Shown one piece after another: positions 1 to 9,566 of a stretch of 64,000 nucleotides of DNA. A program made the translations under genes and the position numbers. Source of the DNA: Massilia sp. H-1 (GTDB taxonomy: Bacteria > Pseudomonadota > Gammaproteobacteria > Burkholderiales > Burkholderiaceae_D); assembly GCA_024703915.1 (NCBI GenBank), contig CP087969.1, forward strand, positions 4,154,001 through 4,218,000, given 5' to 3'. Below the pieces are notes generated by a model. It had not been told where the DNA came from, ran no database searches, and saw nothing but the letters and a program-made list of their open reading frames with translations. Positions within the stretch are counted from its first letter, which is position 1. The number at the start of each line of letters is the position of its first letter.

Positions 1-1
1 G

Positions 2-250
2 GTCGGCGGCGACGAATTCGTGGCGGTGCTGCCGGGGATCGGCCTCGAAGCGGCGCTGGCGATTGCGGAACGGATCCGGGCCCAGGTTTCGGCCAGCGAA
101 CTGGAAGGCGCGCTGGCGATGACGGCCAGTTTCGGCCTGTCCCAGCTGGAGCAGGGCGAGAGCTATGAAATCCTGTTCGAGCGCGCCGACCGCGCGCTGT
201 ACATCGCCAAGGAGCAGGGCCGCAACCAGGCGGCCACGCTGGCCGCGTAA
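2..250 (+). CDS. Diguanylate cyclase, C-terminal fragment (GGDEF domain)
   Basis: The frame is open from the window edge and ends in TAA. It begins inside the catalytic motif: codons 2-6 read GGDEF, the signature of cyclic-di-GMP synthases. It continues through the typical last third of the domain, including the ASFGLS strand and the closing ADRALYIAKEQGRN helix. The canonical signature suggests an active cyclase. The N-terminal sensory part lies outside the window, so input signal and full length are unknown. The gene converges on spoT, whose stop codon is 12 bp downstream. No frameshift is visible in this stretch. Confidence 0.9.
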   Translation, partial: VGGDEFVAVLPGIGLEAALAIAERIRAQVSASELEGALAMTASFGLSQLEQGESYEILFERADRALYIAKEQGRNQAATLAA

Positions 251-262
251 CAGGGTGGGGCG

Positions 263-2500
263 CTAGTTGCGCTCGCGCTCGACCCGGGTGACGCTTAGCC
301 ACGCCGCGCAGATTGCGGATCAGGTGGGCCAGATGCACGCGGTCCTTGACCTGGATCGTGAAGCGCAGCTGGGTCATGACGTGTTCGTCGTCCTCGTCCA
401 TGCCGACGTAAGAGATGTTGGCATCGGATTCGCCGATCTCGGCGGCCACGCGCGCCAGGATGCCTTTTCATTGTTGATCAGCAGGCGGATGCGGCAGTCG
501 AAGCGGCGGTTCACTTCCTGGCCCCACTGGACCGGGATCCAGCGGTCCGGTTCCTTGGCGCGGGTGCGCTTGGCCGCCACGCAATCGTGGGTGTGCACGA
601 TCAGGCCCTGGTCGCGGCGCAGCTGGCCGATGACCTGGTCGCCCGGAATCGGCAGGCAGCACGGCCCCAGCTGGACCGAGACGCCTTCGGCGCCGTAGAT
701 CGTGACGGGATCGAGCTCATGCCTACCGCCTGGTGCAGGGTCGACGGCGCCGATGCGAGGTCGTCGTCGATCAGGCCGAAGATGTGGCGCGCCACCAGGG
801 CCGCCATGCGCTTGCCGATGCCGATGTCCGCGTACAGCTCGTCCATGGTGTTGGCCGACGATTCGTTGAGCAGTTTTTCAATCGTGGCCTCGGGCAGGTC
901 GGGACGGATGTTGAGCGCGGTGAGCGCCTGCGCCAGCAGTTCCTGGCCCAGTTCGACCGACTCGTTCAGATTGATCGTGCGCAGATGATGGCGGATGGCC
1001 GAACGCGCCTTGCCGGTGCGCACGAAGGCCAGCCAGGTCGGGCTCGGGCGCGAATTCGGATCGGTGACGATCTCGACGATGTCGCCGTTGCGCAGCTCGG
1101 TGCGCAGCTGCGCCGCTTCGTGGTTGATCTTGACGGCCACGGTATGGTCGCCGATGCCGGTGTGGATGGTGTACGCGAAGTCGAGCGCAGTGGCGCCGCG
1201 CGGCAGGGCGATGATCTTGGACTTGGGCGTGAACACGTAGACCGAATCGGGGAACAGGTCGACCTTGACGTGTTCGAGGAATTCGGCCGAGTCCCCGGTC
1301 TGCTGCTGGATGTCGAGCAGCGACTGCAGCCAGGCGTGGGTACGCTGCTGCAGGTCGGACAGGTTGGAGTCGCCATTCTTGTACAGCCAGTGCGCGGCCA
1401 CGCCCGATTCGGCGGTGCGGTGCATTTCCTGGGTGCGGATCTGGAATTCGACCGGCGTGCCGTAGGGGCCGATCAGCGTCGTGTGCAGCGACTGGTAGCC
1501 ATTGAGCTTGCGGATCGCGATGTAGTCCTTGAACTTGCCCGGCATCGGCTTGTACAGGCCGTGCAGGGTGCCGAGGGCGACATAACAGTTGGCGAAGTTG
1601 TCGACCACCACGCGAAAGCCATACACGTCGAGCACCTGCGAGAATGACAGGCGCTTGCTGCGCATTTTTTTATAGATGCCGTACAGGGTTTTTTTCGCGG
1701 CCGTAGACTTCGGCCTCGAGGCCGCAGGTGGCCAGCGTGCCCTTGACCGATTCGAGAATCTTTTTGACGACTTCGCGCCGGTTGCCGCGCGCCGCCTTGA
1801 CCGCCTTGGACAGGGTGCGGTAGCGCAGCGGGTACAGGTGCGAGAACGCCAGGTCCTGCAGCTCGCGGTAGATATTGTTCAGGCCCAGGCGGTGCGCGAT
1901 CGGCACATACACTTCCATGGTCTCGGAGGCGATGCGGCGCTTTTTGGCGTCCGTCATGTGTTCGAGCGTGCGCATATTGTGCAGGCGGTCGGCCAGCTTG
2001 ATCAGGATGACGCGCACGTCCGAGGCCATGGCCAGCAGCATCTTGCGGAAGTTTTCCGCCTGCGCCTCGATCAGGCTTTGGAATTCGATTTTTTCCAGCT
2101 TGGACAGGCCGTCGACCAGGGTGGCGACCTGGGCGCCGAAGCGCTCGATCAGCTCATCCTTCTTGACGTCCTGGTCTTCCATCACGTCGTGCAGCAGCGC
2201 GGCCATGATGGCCTGGGCGTCGAGCTTCCAGTCGGCGCAGATTTCGGCGACCGCGATCGGATGGGAAATATAGGGTTCGCCCGACTTGCGGACCTGGCCC
2301 AGATGCATCTCGTCGGAGAAACGGTATGCTTCCTTGACCTTTTTGAGTTCGGCGGGGCTGAGGTATTCGGCCAGTTTGGCGGACAGCTGGCTGACCGACG
2401 CCACGCCGGGTGTAACGGCGGGCGTGGCATCTTGCTTGGACGCGCGGAGTGCGGTCTTGGGCGTGCCTGGGAGTGTCGTATCCGGAGTGGTCAGGTTCAT
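263..2500 (-). CDS. spoT: Bifunctional (p)ppGpp synthetase/hydrolase, frameshifted
   Basis: RelA/SpoT family enzyme that makes and degrades the stringent-response alarmone. The N-terminal part has the HD hydrolase motif LLHDVMED (about residue 105) and LADRLHNMRT. The synthetase part has GYQSLHTTLIG, followed by a TGS domain (VYVFTPKSKIIALPRGATALDFAY) and a C-terminal ACT region ending VTRVERERN. The intact hydrolase motif and the position beside rpoZ favour SpoT over RelA. Four breaks interrupt it: an extra A in an A-run near 1690, a scar near 721-728, a lost G near 470, and GCTTAGC at 293-299 where GCCGGC is expected. Repairing them gives one continuous protein of about 745 residues. It is last in the yicC-gmk-rpoZ-spoT series. 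Confidence 0.93.
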
Positions 2501-2551
2501 ACTTAAAGGCTACCAGAAATACGGCGAAACACTCATAGGCGCAACAACAAC

Positions 2552-2757
2552 TTACATCGGGACCTTTTTCAGCATCTCGATGCCGACCTTGCTTAAGCAG
2601 CGATTTCACGCAGGGCGACAACGGTTGGCTTGTCCTTGGCTTCGACTTTAGGAGTGTGGCCTTGCAGCAACTGACGAGCGCGATAGGTCGCGGCCAGGGT
2701 CAGCTGGAAGCGGTTAGGGATGCTTTTCAGACAATCTTCAATAGTAATGCGGGCCAT
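2552..2757 (-). CDS. rpoZ: RNA polymerase omega subunit
   Basis: Short gene for the omega subunit, which helps assemble the beta-prime subunit and, with SpoT products, tunes the stringent response. The product starts MARITIEDCLKSIPNRFQLT and has the family motif ATYRARQLL. The frame meets a premature TAA at GCTTAAGC (2591-2598). Restoring GCCGGC there gives ALREIAAGKVGIEMLKKVPM and a stop at 2552, a normal length of 67 residues. It lies between gmk and spoT, as is usual in proteobacteria. An AGGAGTC ribosome binding site lies just before the ATG. Confidence 0.93.
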
Positions 2758-2790
2758 TCTGACTCCTAAATTGACAATGGTGTGGTCTTG

Positions 2791-3438
2791 TCACGATTGT
2801 TGCGCATGGATACCCAGCTGGGCAAATAGCGAGGCGTTACGCGCTGCCTGTTGGGCAAACCGGCTGCGTGTCGCTCTGACAATCGCGCTCATCTCTGACA
2901 AGGCGACGTTGAACTCTTCATTGATAATAACATAGTCGAACTCCGGAGCGTGAGAGATCTCGCCCCCGGCGGCCAGCAGACGGCGTTCGATGATGTGCGG
3001 TTCGTCCTGGCCGCGCTTGTGCAAACGCTCGGACAGGGCGGCGATCGAGGGCGGCAAAATGAAGATGCTTAAGCCGCTGCCGGGAACTGTTTTTTGACCT
3101 GGCGCGCGCCCTGCCAGTCGATTTCGAGCAGGATGTCGGTGCCCGCTTTCATCTCTTTTTCCACCATCAGGCGCGAGGTGCCGTAGTAATTGCCGTGCAC
3201 TTCGGCCCACTCGATGAATTCGCCGCGGTAAGCATGGGGCGACAAAGTCTTCGGCGGTCGTGAAGTGATATTCCTTGCCGTCAGTTTCACCGGGACGCGG
3301 CGCGCGTGGTGGTCGAGATCGACAGCTTGATGGCCGGTTCCTGGGCCAGCAGGGCATTGACCAGGGTCGACTTGCTTAGGCGCCCGATGGGGCGGCGACG
3401 ATGAACAGGCTGCCGGAGAAGCCGGGAGTAGTTGGCAT
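2791..3438 (-). CDS. gmk: Guanylate kinase, frameshifted
   Basis: Phosphorylates GMP to GDP with ATP; an essential purine salvage and synthesis step in the cytoplasm. The P-loop APSGAGKST is recovered when GCTTAGGC (3374-3381) is read as GCCGGC. The GMP-binding region (STTTRA...PGE.DG.EYHF), GEFIEWAEVHGNYYGT and the lid-side LEIDWQGARQV all follow. Further breaks: a lost CG in a GCGCGC tract near 3300, an extra C near 3235, and GCTTAAGC at 3067-3074 in FPAAAGIFILPPS. The repaired length of about 215 residues is normal. ATG at 3438 (MPTTPGFSGSLFIV) is chosen because the P-loop follows at the usual distance. Confidence 0.93.
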
Positions 3439-3500
3439 GGTAGTTCCTTAAACGGGGCCCGGCCGGAGCTGGGCAATCAAAATCGAGTAGCAAAAAATTA

Positions 3501-3579
3501 ACGTCGCCCTCGCGCAGGCAGGGGCCCATACCGCCTATGCGCAGCGATGCTATGGGCCCCGCCTGCGCGAGGGCGACGT
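3501..3579. repeat. REP-like palindrome, paired copy
   Basis: Two inverted arms of about 29 bp (3501-3530 and 3551-3579) match almost perfectly, with one extra base in the left arm, around a 20-bp spacer. Each arm runs from ACGTCGCCCTCGCGCAGGC to GGGGCCCATA. It lies between yicC and gmk, so its transcript would form a strong hairpin within the operon. Related arms occur at 20761-20850, 41884-41986 and 43788-43822. Confidence 0.85.
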
Positions 3580-3601
3580 AGGGTGTAATCAGTGTAGCGG
3601 T

Positions 3602-4503
3602 TTATTCGAGGTTTTGAACCTGTTCGCGCATTTGTTCGATCAGCAGCTTCCAGTTCCATCGAAGCGTCGGCCAGCTCCTTGACCGAGGCTTTGGCGCCCA
3701 GCGTGTTCGCTTCGCGGTTCAGTTCCTGCATCATGAAGTCGAGGCGCTTGCCGACCTGGCCGCCTTTTTCAGGATATGACGCGTCTCGGTCAGGTGCGCG
3801 GTCAGGCGCGACAGCTCTTCCGACACGTCGATCCGGATCCCGTACAGCGTCACTTCCTGGCGGATGCGTTCGAACGCTTCCTGGCGCGTCAGCGTCGACG
3901 GGGTGCCGTGACCGGCCAGCCCCAATGCATCCTGCATACGTTCGACCGCCTTTTGCTGGAACTGGGCGATCACCTGGGGAATGAGCGGGGTGATGCGCTT
4001 GACGATCACATCCATCGCATCGATGCGCGACACCAGCATCGCTTCGAGCGCGGCGCCTTCGCGGCGGCGGCTGTCGACAAAGGCGGCCACGGTCTTGGCG
4101 GTGAGGGCGGCGACATCGGCCTGCAGCGACTCCTGTCCCACCTGGGCTTCTTCGATCACGCCAGGCCAGCGCAGCAGCTCGGCGACCGTCATGAGGGGCG
4201 CGGAAACGAAGTGTTTGGTCACCTCGTTCTGCAAACGGGCCAGGTCCGCCAGCAGCGATTCGTTGAGCGCCTGCGAGCCATGCATGACCTTGCGACCGAA
4301 ACTCAGCCTTGCCTCTACCTTGCCGCGCGTGATTGCAGGCCATAATAGCGGCTCGCAAATCGGGCTCCAGCGCGCAGCTCGTCATTGATGCGGAACTGCA
4401 GATCCAGAAAGCGCGAGTTGACGCTCTTGATTTCGATCGTAAGGGTGCCTGCCTCGCCTTCGCTGGTGGCGACCGCGTAACCTGTCATGCTAGAAATGCT
4501 CAA
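3602..4503 (-). CDS. yicC: YicC family endoribonuclease-like protein, frameshifted
   Basis: YicC/YloC family, linked in E. coli to sRNA turnover. The product begins with SISSMTGYA and continues VNSRFLDLQFRINDELRALEP after repair. It has the family C-terminal helices (TETRHILKKGGQVGKRLDF, MQELNREANTLGAKA). Breaks: loss of GC in a GCGCGC tract near 4370, an extra A near 4340, a lost G near 3770 and an extra G near 3655 (CTGAAG read as CTGGAAG). The frame opens at TTG 4503; ATG at 4488 is an alternative. First gene of the minus-strand yicC-gmk-rpoZ-spoT group, with a REP-like hairpin before gmk. Confidence 0.9.
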
Positions 4504-4581
4504 TGGAGTCCCCGGTTTTTATCTTTTCTTTACAAAGCACAGATTTATCCACACAATCGCCGTGTTAAGCAAGGAACCCTC

Positions 4582-5569
4582 ATGGCTGCACAAAATAACG
4601 CTCCCTTGCCCGATGGGCTTGAAATTGCCGGATATCGCATTGTAAAGAAAATTGCGTCCGGTGGGTTCAGTATTGTATATCTCGCCTATGACCCCGACGG
4701 AAACGCGGTGGCGATCAAAGAATACCTCCCAAGCGCCTGGCTTTACGCCAGCCGGGCGAGCTCGTCCCTGTCATTTCCAAGCCCAATCTGGCGGTATTCC
4801 GGATCGGCCTGAAATGCTTTTTCGAGGAAGGCAGGGCATTGGCGAAAATCGCGCATCCGAACGTGGTGCGCGTATTGAATTTCTTCCGTGGCAACGAAAC
4901 CGTGTACATGGTGATGGCATATGAATCAGGCCATTCGCTGCAGGAACAGATTGCGCGGCTCGGCCAGAAAGGCAGCCGCCTCAATGAAGCCTTTATTCGC
5001 CAGATCTTTATTGGCGTGTGCGCGGGGCCTGCGCGAGGTCCATACCAGCAAGTTGTTGCATCTTGACCTCAAACCGGCAAATATCTATTTGCGTACCGAC
5101 GGCACCCCGATCGTGCTCGACTTCGGTGCCGCCCGCCAGACCTTCAATGCCGATGTCCCGAAACTGACTCCGATGCTACACCGGGCTTTGCACCGCCCGA
5201 CCTGTATTCCAAGACGGCGGTGCTGGGACCGTGGTCCGATATTTACAGTATCGGCGCCTCGATGTTTGCCTGCATGGCCGCCTCGCCGCCGCAGGCAGCG
5301 GACCAGCGCAAGATCGAAGACAAGATGCCTTTGTATTACGCCAAGCTGGAAGCGAATTACTCGCCCGAGCTGATCAAGCTGGTGCAGTGGTGCCTCGAGC
5401 TTGATCCGCTGGCCCGCCCGCAAAGCCTGTTCGCGCTGCAAAAAGAACTGGCGAGCACGCGCAAATCGTCCAAGGCGAAACCCGAGGACGACAAGCTGGC
5501 TTAAGCTGGCGCGGGCTGGCCGACAAGATCGGCATCGGGCGCAAGAAGGCCGTCAAACCAAATCCCTGA
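4582..5569 (+). CDS. Hanks-type serine/threonine protein kinase, frameshifted
   Basis: Eukaryotic-like kinase. The glycine-rich loop is IASGGFSIVYLAYD, the ATP-binding lysine sits in VAIKEYLP, the catalytic loop is HLDLKPANIYL and the metal site is LDFGAAR. Asp and Asn of the catalytic loop are present, so activity is expected. HRD is HLD here, a common bacterial variant. Breaks occur near 4735 (lost C), 5025 (extra G), 5175-5190 and at GCTTAAGC 5499-5506. Repairing the last adds AGWRGLADKIGIGRKKAVKPNP and a stop at 5569. No transmembrane helix follows the kinase domain, so it is probably cytosolic. A PP2C phosphatase follows 14 bp downstream, its likely antagonist. Confidence 0.9.
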
Positions 5570-5583
5570 TCAGAAAGTACATC

Positions 5584-6534
5584 ATGCAATTCTCCGTTTA
5601 TCAGGAAAGCCAGATCGGTGGCCGCAAGGTCAACCAGGACCGCATGGGCTACAGCTTCACGCGACGACGCTGCTGCTGGTGCTTGCCGACGGCATGGGCG
5701 GTCACTTGCGCGGCGAAGTGGCCGCCTCGATCTTCATGCAGACCATGTCGACCCTGTTCCAGCAGCACGCCACGCCGTACGTGAAAAAGCCCGAGCGCTT
5801 CCTGGAAGAGGCCTTCATGCAGGCGCACGAAGAGATCCACCGCTATCGCGCCACCAATAACCTGCCGGACACGCCGCGCACCACGGCCGTGGCCTGCCTG
5901 ATCCAGCACAATATCGCGACCTGGGCCCACTGCGGCGATTCGCGCCTGTACTGGATGCGGCGCGGCCAGATCCTGGGCCGCACGCGCGACCACTCGCACA
6001 TCGAGCACCTGATCGACAAGGGCCTGGCCGATCCGTCCGAGCGCGCCACCCACCCGGACCGCAACAAGCTGTATAACTGCATCGGCGCCTCGTCCTTGCC
6101 GCGGGTGGACGTCGCGCGTCCGGCCGGTCTGCAGTCGGGCGACATTCTGATGCTGTGTTCGGACGGCCTGTGGGCCATGCTGTCGGACGAAGACCTGGTG
6201 CACCGCCTGACCACCCAGACCATCGTGCGCGCCATTCCGGAGATGATCAGCACCGCCACCGCGATTCTTAGGCGAAAAGGGTGACAACGCCACCGCGCTG
6301 GCCATCATGTGGCAAGGTTCGCCGGACGTGGAAGCCCCATCGGCCGAAGGCGTCGACATGGCCACCGTGATCTCGACCATGATGCTGCCCGATAACCTGG
6401 TCAGCACCACCATTACCGCCAACACCGAGCCGGAAAACCCGAGCGAAGTCGATGCATTCAACGACGATGAGATCGAAAAGGCCATCGTGGAGATTCGCGG
6501 CGCCATCGAGAAATCGTCCCAGTTTATTAAATAA
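5584..6534 (+). CDS. PP2C-type serine/threonine phosphatase, frameshifted
   Basis: PPM/PP2C phosphatase that would reverse the upstream kinase. Metal-binding motifs are visible: NQDRMGY near residue 18, LADGMGGH, WAHCGDSRLYWMR, and the C-terminal CSDGLWAMLSDEDL and GDNATALAIMW. The kinase-phosphatase pair is followed 8 bp later by rph, which suggests co-transcription. Breaks lie near 5663 and at 6268-6275, where CTTAGGC replaces what was probably a GCCGGC-containing stretch. The acidic C-terminal tail after TALAIMW (about 80 residues) is rich in Glu, Asp and Thr and could itself be phosphorylated; that is inference. Confidence 0.9.
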
Positions 6535-6542
6535 GGCATTCC

Positions 6543-7274
6543 ATGACATTTGAAGCACGTCCGAGCGGCCGCGCTGTCGACCAGTTGCGCGATATCCGCT
6601 TGACCCGCCAGTACACCAAGCATGCCGAAGGATCGGTACTGATCGAGTGCGGCGATACCAAGGTCATTTGCACCGCCAGTATTGAAGACAAGGTACCCGG
6701 TTTCCTGGAAGGGGAAAGGGCAGGGCTGGATGACGGCCGAATACGGCATGCTGCCGCGTTCGACCCACACGCGCATGGACCGCGAAGCGGCACGCGGCAA
6801 GCAGTCCGGCCGCACGCAAGAGATTCAGCGCCTGATCGGCCGTTCACTGCGCGCCGCCTTCGATCTGAACGCCTTCGGCGAGCGCACCCTGCAAATCGAC
6901 TGCGACGTGCTGCAGGCCGACGGCGGCACCCGTACCGCCTCGATTACCGGCGCCATGGTGGCCGCGTATGACGCGTTCAATCAGCTGGTGGCCAAGGGCG
7001 CGATCGGCGCGGTGCCGGTCAAGAGCTTTGTGGCCGCCATTTCGGTGGGCGTGTACCAGGGCATGCCGGTGCTGGACCTCGATTACATCGAGGATTCGGG
7101 CTGCGATACCGACATGAACGTGGTGATGACCGATGCCGGGCACTTCATCGAAGTGCAGGGCACGGCCGAAGGCGCGGCCTTCGACCGCAGCCAGGCATGA
7201 ACCGCCTGCTGGATCTGGCGCAGGGCGGCATTGCGGACCTGATCAAGATGCAGAAGCAGGCGCTGGGCATTTAA
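6543..7274 (+). CDS. rph: Ribonuclease PH, frameshifted
   Basis: Phosphorolytic 3' exoribonuclease that trims tRNA 3' ends and degrades structured RNA. The family opening RPSGRAVDQLRDIRLTRQYT is present, then GWMTAEYGMLPRSTHTR and the strongly conserved GERTLQIDCDVLQADGGTRT and ITGAMVA, and DLDYIEDSGCDTDMNVVMT near the end. Repaired length is about 243 residues, normal for the family. Breaks: an extra G near 6710 (CTGAAG read as CTGGAAG) and a change near 7195 before the C-terminal NRLLDLAQGGIADLIKMQKQ. It sits between the kinase-phosphatase pair and rdgB. Confidence 0.93.
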
Positions 7275-7369
7275 CTCAACCAGGCCCTCGCTGTCGCGAG
7301 AGCGGGCCGGAAGTGGCGCGGCCTCCCCTTGGGGGGGCGTCCCGGCGCCATCTTCCCAAAATCCGGCGC

Positions 7370-7475
7370 GAACGCACGATTGCGTCCGATACCGTCCGAT
7401 CGGCCCACGATCGCGCGCACTGCACGCAGCTGCACGATTTGCGCACGATTTTCCACGCACGGCACACGATTTTTC
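7370..7475 (+). repeat. Cluster of CACGAT direct repeats downstream of rph
   Basis: Five copies of CACGAT, several as GCACGATT, lie within about 105 bp of intergenic DNA between rph and the next minus-strand gene. Spacing is irregular. No promoter, known protein site or coding frame fits convincingly. The rest of 7275-7497 holds nothing else I recognise. Confidence 0.5.
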
Positions 7476-7497
7476 GCGATGGCGCCGTATGCGGGGA

Positions 7498-7896
7498 TTA
7501 CCAGAATTTCCACCACGGCTTGGTCCTGGCGGCATCGCCGTTCTGAGGATCGGACGTTGCCGCCGTCTTGGCATAGTTCGGACCGTAGGCGCTCGCGCGG
7601 GGCATATTGGGGATAGAGCGCGGCGATGATGGACCTGTCTTCTCTTGCGCGTTGAAAGCCGAGCCACGCCAGGGCGTCCTTCGCTTGATTCGGGCAATTT
7701 GATGCGTTTCCGGTGGCGGCACGCACGATGCCGCCATGAACCCTGTCCCAAGCCAGCGCGGCATCGTCGTCGGAAATGCCGACCTTGTCGATCAGCGCGC
7801 TTGCACTTGCTCGCGATCCGCGCCTTGCCTGCCCATCGAGATGACAAGCGCAAGCACTTCCTCGAGCGATCGATGCTCAGGAAGCACAATATTCAT
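7498..7896 (-). CDS. Hypothetical protein, frameshifted
   Basis: Not recognised. Repaired, it begins MNIVLPEHRSLEEVLALVIS, continues through DKVGISDDDAALAWDRVHGG and ends KPWWKFW, about 130 residues. The N-terminal half looks like a small alpha-helical domain with an acidic turn (SDDDAALAWDRV); the tail is basic and aromatic. Two indels split it, near 7800 (one base lost in GCGCGCC) and near 7610. A start at 7896 gives the longest conserved-looking N-terminus. The frame is supported mainly by the sensible amino-acid composition after repair. Confidence 0.55.
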
Positions 7897-8063
7897 GTCG
7901 TCAGTCCAGCCAGCAGGTATCGTCATTGATATTTAATGGATGTTATAGGGGCAGTCCCGGCAACAGGTCTGTGATGCCCCAGCAGTTTAAGGAAAACGGG
8001 CCCAATCGCGGCACCCCGCCAAGCAGCCTTCCGCCAGAAATCAGGGTGCGGGGTTCGTCATTA

Positions 8064-8498
8064 TTAGTCAACCTGTTCGGCAAGCGCAACCAGAATGCCT
8101 TCGGGTCCACGGATGTAGGCTAGCTTGTACGCATCTCCATATCGCATTTCTCCGATGCGCTCCGCACCGTGCTTGCCCATGTGCGCCACTAGCGCATCGA
8201 CGTCATCGACGGCGAACATGATGCGGCGCAGGCCCAATGTGTTGACCGGCGCGTCCGCTGGGCCAAATCTGACCGCGTCCGGCGTGTGGAACTTGTCCAG
8301 CTCGATGCCTTGTCCATCGGGCGTGCGCAGCATCGCGAGGGTGGCCCGGACATCCTTCAGGCCGATCAGTTGGCCGATGTGCGGACCTTCGACTGTCGTC
8401 TCGCCCTCCAGCGTGAGGCCGAGTTCGATGAAGAACGCTTTGACAGCGTCCAGGTCGTCGACAACGATGAGAATGTTGTCCATGCGTTTAATCGTCAT
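8064..8498 (-). CDS. VOC family (glyoxalase/bleomycin resistance-type) protein
   Basis: Vicinal oxygen chelate fold protein of about 144 residues with two beta-alpha-beta-beta-beta halves. The first half reads DNILIVVDDLDAVKAFFIEL, the second RRIMFAVDDVDALVAHMGKH and ends YIRGPEGILVALAEQ. The metal-ligand pattern of the superfamily is suggested by the terminal Glu-containing GPEGI motif, but substrate cannot be inferred. The start MTIKRMDN at 8498 is preferred over the open frame up to 8543 because GGAAGGG lies upstream at a suitable distance. The reading frame is intact. Confidence 0.88.
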   Translation of the reverse strand: MTIKRMDNILIVVDDLDAVKAFFIELGLTLEGETTVEGPHIGQLIGLKDVRATLAMLRTPDGQGIELDKFHTPDAVRFGPADAPVNTLGLRRIMFAVDDVDALVAHMGKHGAERIGEMRYGDAYKLAYIRGPEGILVALAEQVD

Positions 8499-8539
8499 CA
8501 GTGTGCGCCCTTCCGTGGTCGCGGTTTTTTGAGGATAAG

Positions 8540-8950
8540 TCACGCTGCCGCATAGGCTCGCAGAAGTTCTTCGCTTCTCTCTTCTTGGGAAATATGAAGA
8601 ATGATCGTGCTCTCAAGCGTGGCGGCCGGATGAAAAGCGCAGTTCTTTGCAAACTGAAAAACCTCTTCCAGTGCATCGTCGTCGTGCCAAGTGGTCAGGA
8701 CCAATGAAGCTTCAGGAATTGACGCAGCATTTTCGAACTGATCGATATTCGCCCAGTCGACCGAGTCGTCCCAAGAGCTGCAATTTATTCCCCATGCCAT
8801 GACATACAGGCATCCGGAGCGGACAATCCATTCGCTTACCTGCGCCTGCCACGATACCGACACCGCGGCGTCGAGAACGATGACCATCCTGGCGGGCCCG
8901 TAGGTGAACGTGGGAACTGTGGATTCAGGTTTGAGCTGTAGGTATGTCAT
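8540..8950 (-). CDS. DUF7684-like protein of unknown function
   Basis: About 136 residues. It begins MTYLQLKPES and contains RMVIVLDAAVSVSWQAQVSEW, SGCLYVMAWGINCSSWDD, and a C-terminal SLVLTTWHDDDALEEVFQFA followed by LHISQEERSEELLRAYA. This fits my memory of the DUF7684 family, whose function is unknown. The frame stays open upstream, but the family start matches MTYLQLK. It begins 28 bp after the stop of the RraB-like gene and is probably co-transcribed with it. Confidence 0.7.
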   Translation of the reverse strand: MTYLQLKPESTVPTFTYGPARMVIVLDAAVSVSWQAQVSEWIVRSGCLYVMAWGINCSSWDDSVDWANIDQFENAASIPEASLVLTTWHDDDALEEVFQFAKNCAFHPAATLESTIILHISQEERSEELLRAYAAA

Positions 8951-8978
8951 CACGGAGGAAATCACCAATCTCGCCACT

Positions 8979-9374
8979 TCATTGGACGATTGGTGTTCCC
9001 CACCCATCGTACTCGCCTTGTTCGCTTGCCGAAAGCGCGTCGAAGACCGACCGCAGCCGCTCCAGTTCCGCAGTCGCTGGAACCATGCTCTTAGTGGCGT
9101 ATGTGAGCCACGGCAGTTTGCCTTGGGCGGCTTAGCTCGACACGACATGAAATCCCATCGAATTCAATTTGTCCGAAACGCGATCGGCAGCAGCTTTGGA
9201 TGGGAAATAGAGAAAAAATTCCACGGGATGCGGCTTGCTCAGATCGGAGCCAGCCTTGCGCAGTTGCGCGACAACTTGCGCATCGCCAGTCCGGTCAGCA
9301 TGCGTGGCGGACCTCATGAAGGAGATCGCAAAGACGATCGCTGCAACAGCGACCAGGAATGTGACAGTGGACAT
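8979..9374 (-). CDS. RraB-like (ribonuclease E inhibitor domain) membrane-anchored protein, interrupted
   Basis: An N-terminal hydrophobic segment (TVTFLVAVAAIVFAISFM) is followed by LRKAGSDLSKPHPVEFFLYF and AAADRVSDKLNSMGFHV, the RraB-type fold. A TAA at 9132-9134, inside GCTAAGC, stops the frame. Past it the same frame continues KLPWLTYATKSMVPATAEL and ends GEYDGWGTPIVQ, the usual RraB ending. RraB proteins bind and restrain RNase E, but a membrane anchor is atypical and a role in RNA decay is only inference. Start MSTVTF at 9374 is preferred to 9404 because the hydrophobic anchor follows directly. Confidence 0.72.
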
Positions 9375-9566
9375 AGAGGGTTCAGGTGAAGGCCGGATTC
9401 GCAAAGTAAAACTTGAGCTGAGATTTGACCTGACAAAGGCAGTTGGGTCAAGTTTGTTTTAAAAATGACATCATTATCGAGGAAGGCGAGTGCCCCCTTC
9501 CTCCGCGCCCGCTCGGCCCAGCCGCGAGAAGGTAAAATACGCGCTTCCGACCTTGCGCAGCCCATC

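Noticed and set aside
733..1647. 304-codon plus-strand open frame opposite spoT
   Set aside because: It mirrors the synthetase-TGS coding region of spoT; its Gln/Asp/Arg/Val-rich composition is typical of an antisense shadow in GC-rich DNA.
3501..3579. CRISPR repeat
   Set aside because: The units are inverted, only two per site, with no regular spacers and no cas genes.
5649..6815. 388-codon minus-strand frame opposite the PP2C gene and rph start
   Set aside because: Shadow frame; the opposite strand carries clear PP2C and RNase PH motifs.
7275..7300. Possible terminator GGCCCTCGC...GAGCGGGCC after rph
   Set aside because: The stem is imperfect and no T-run follows.
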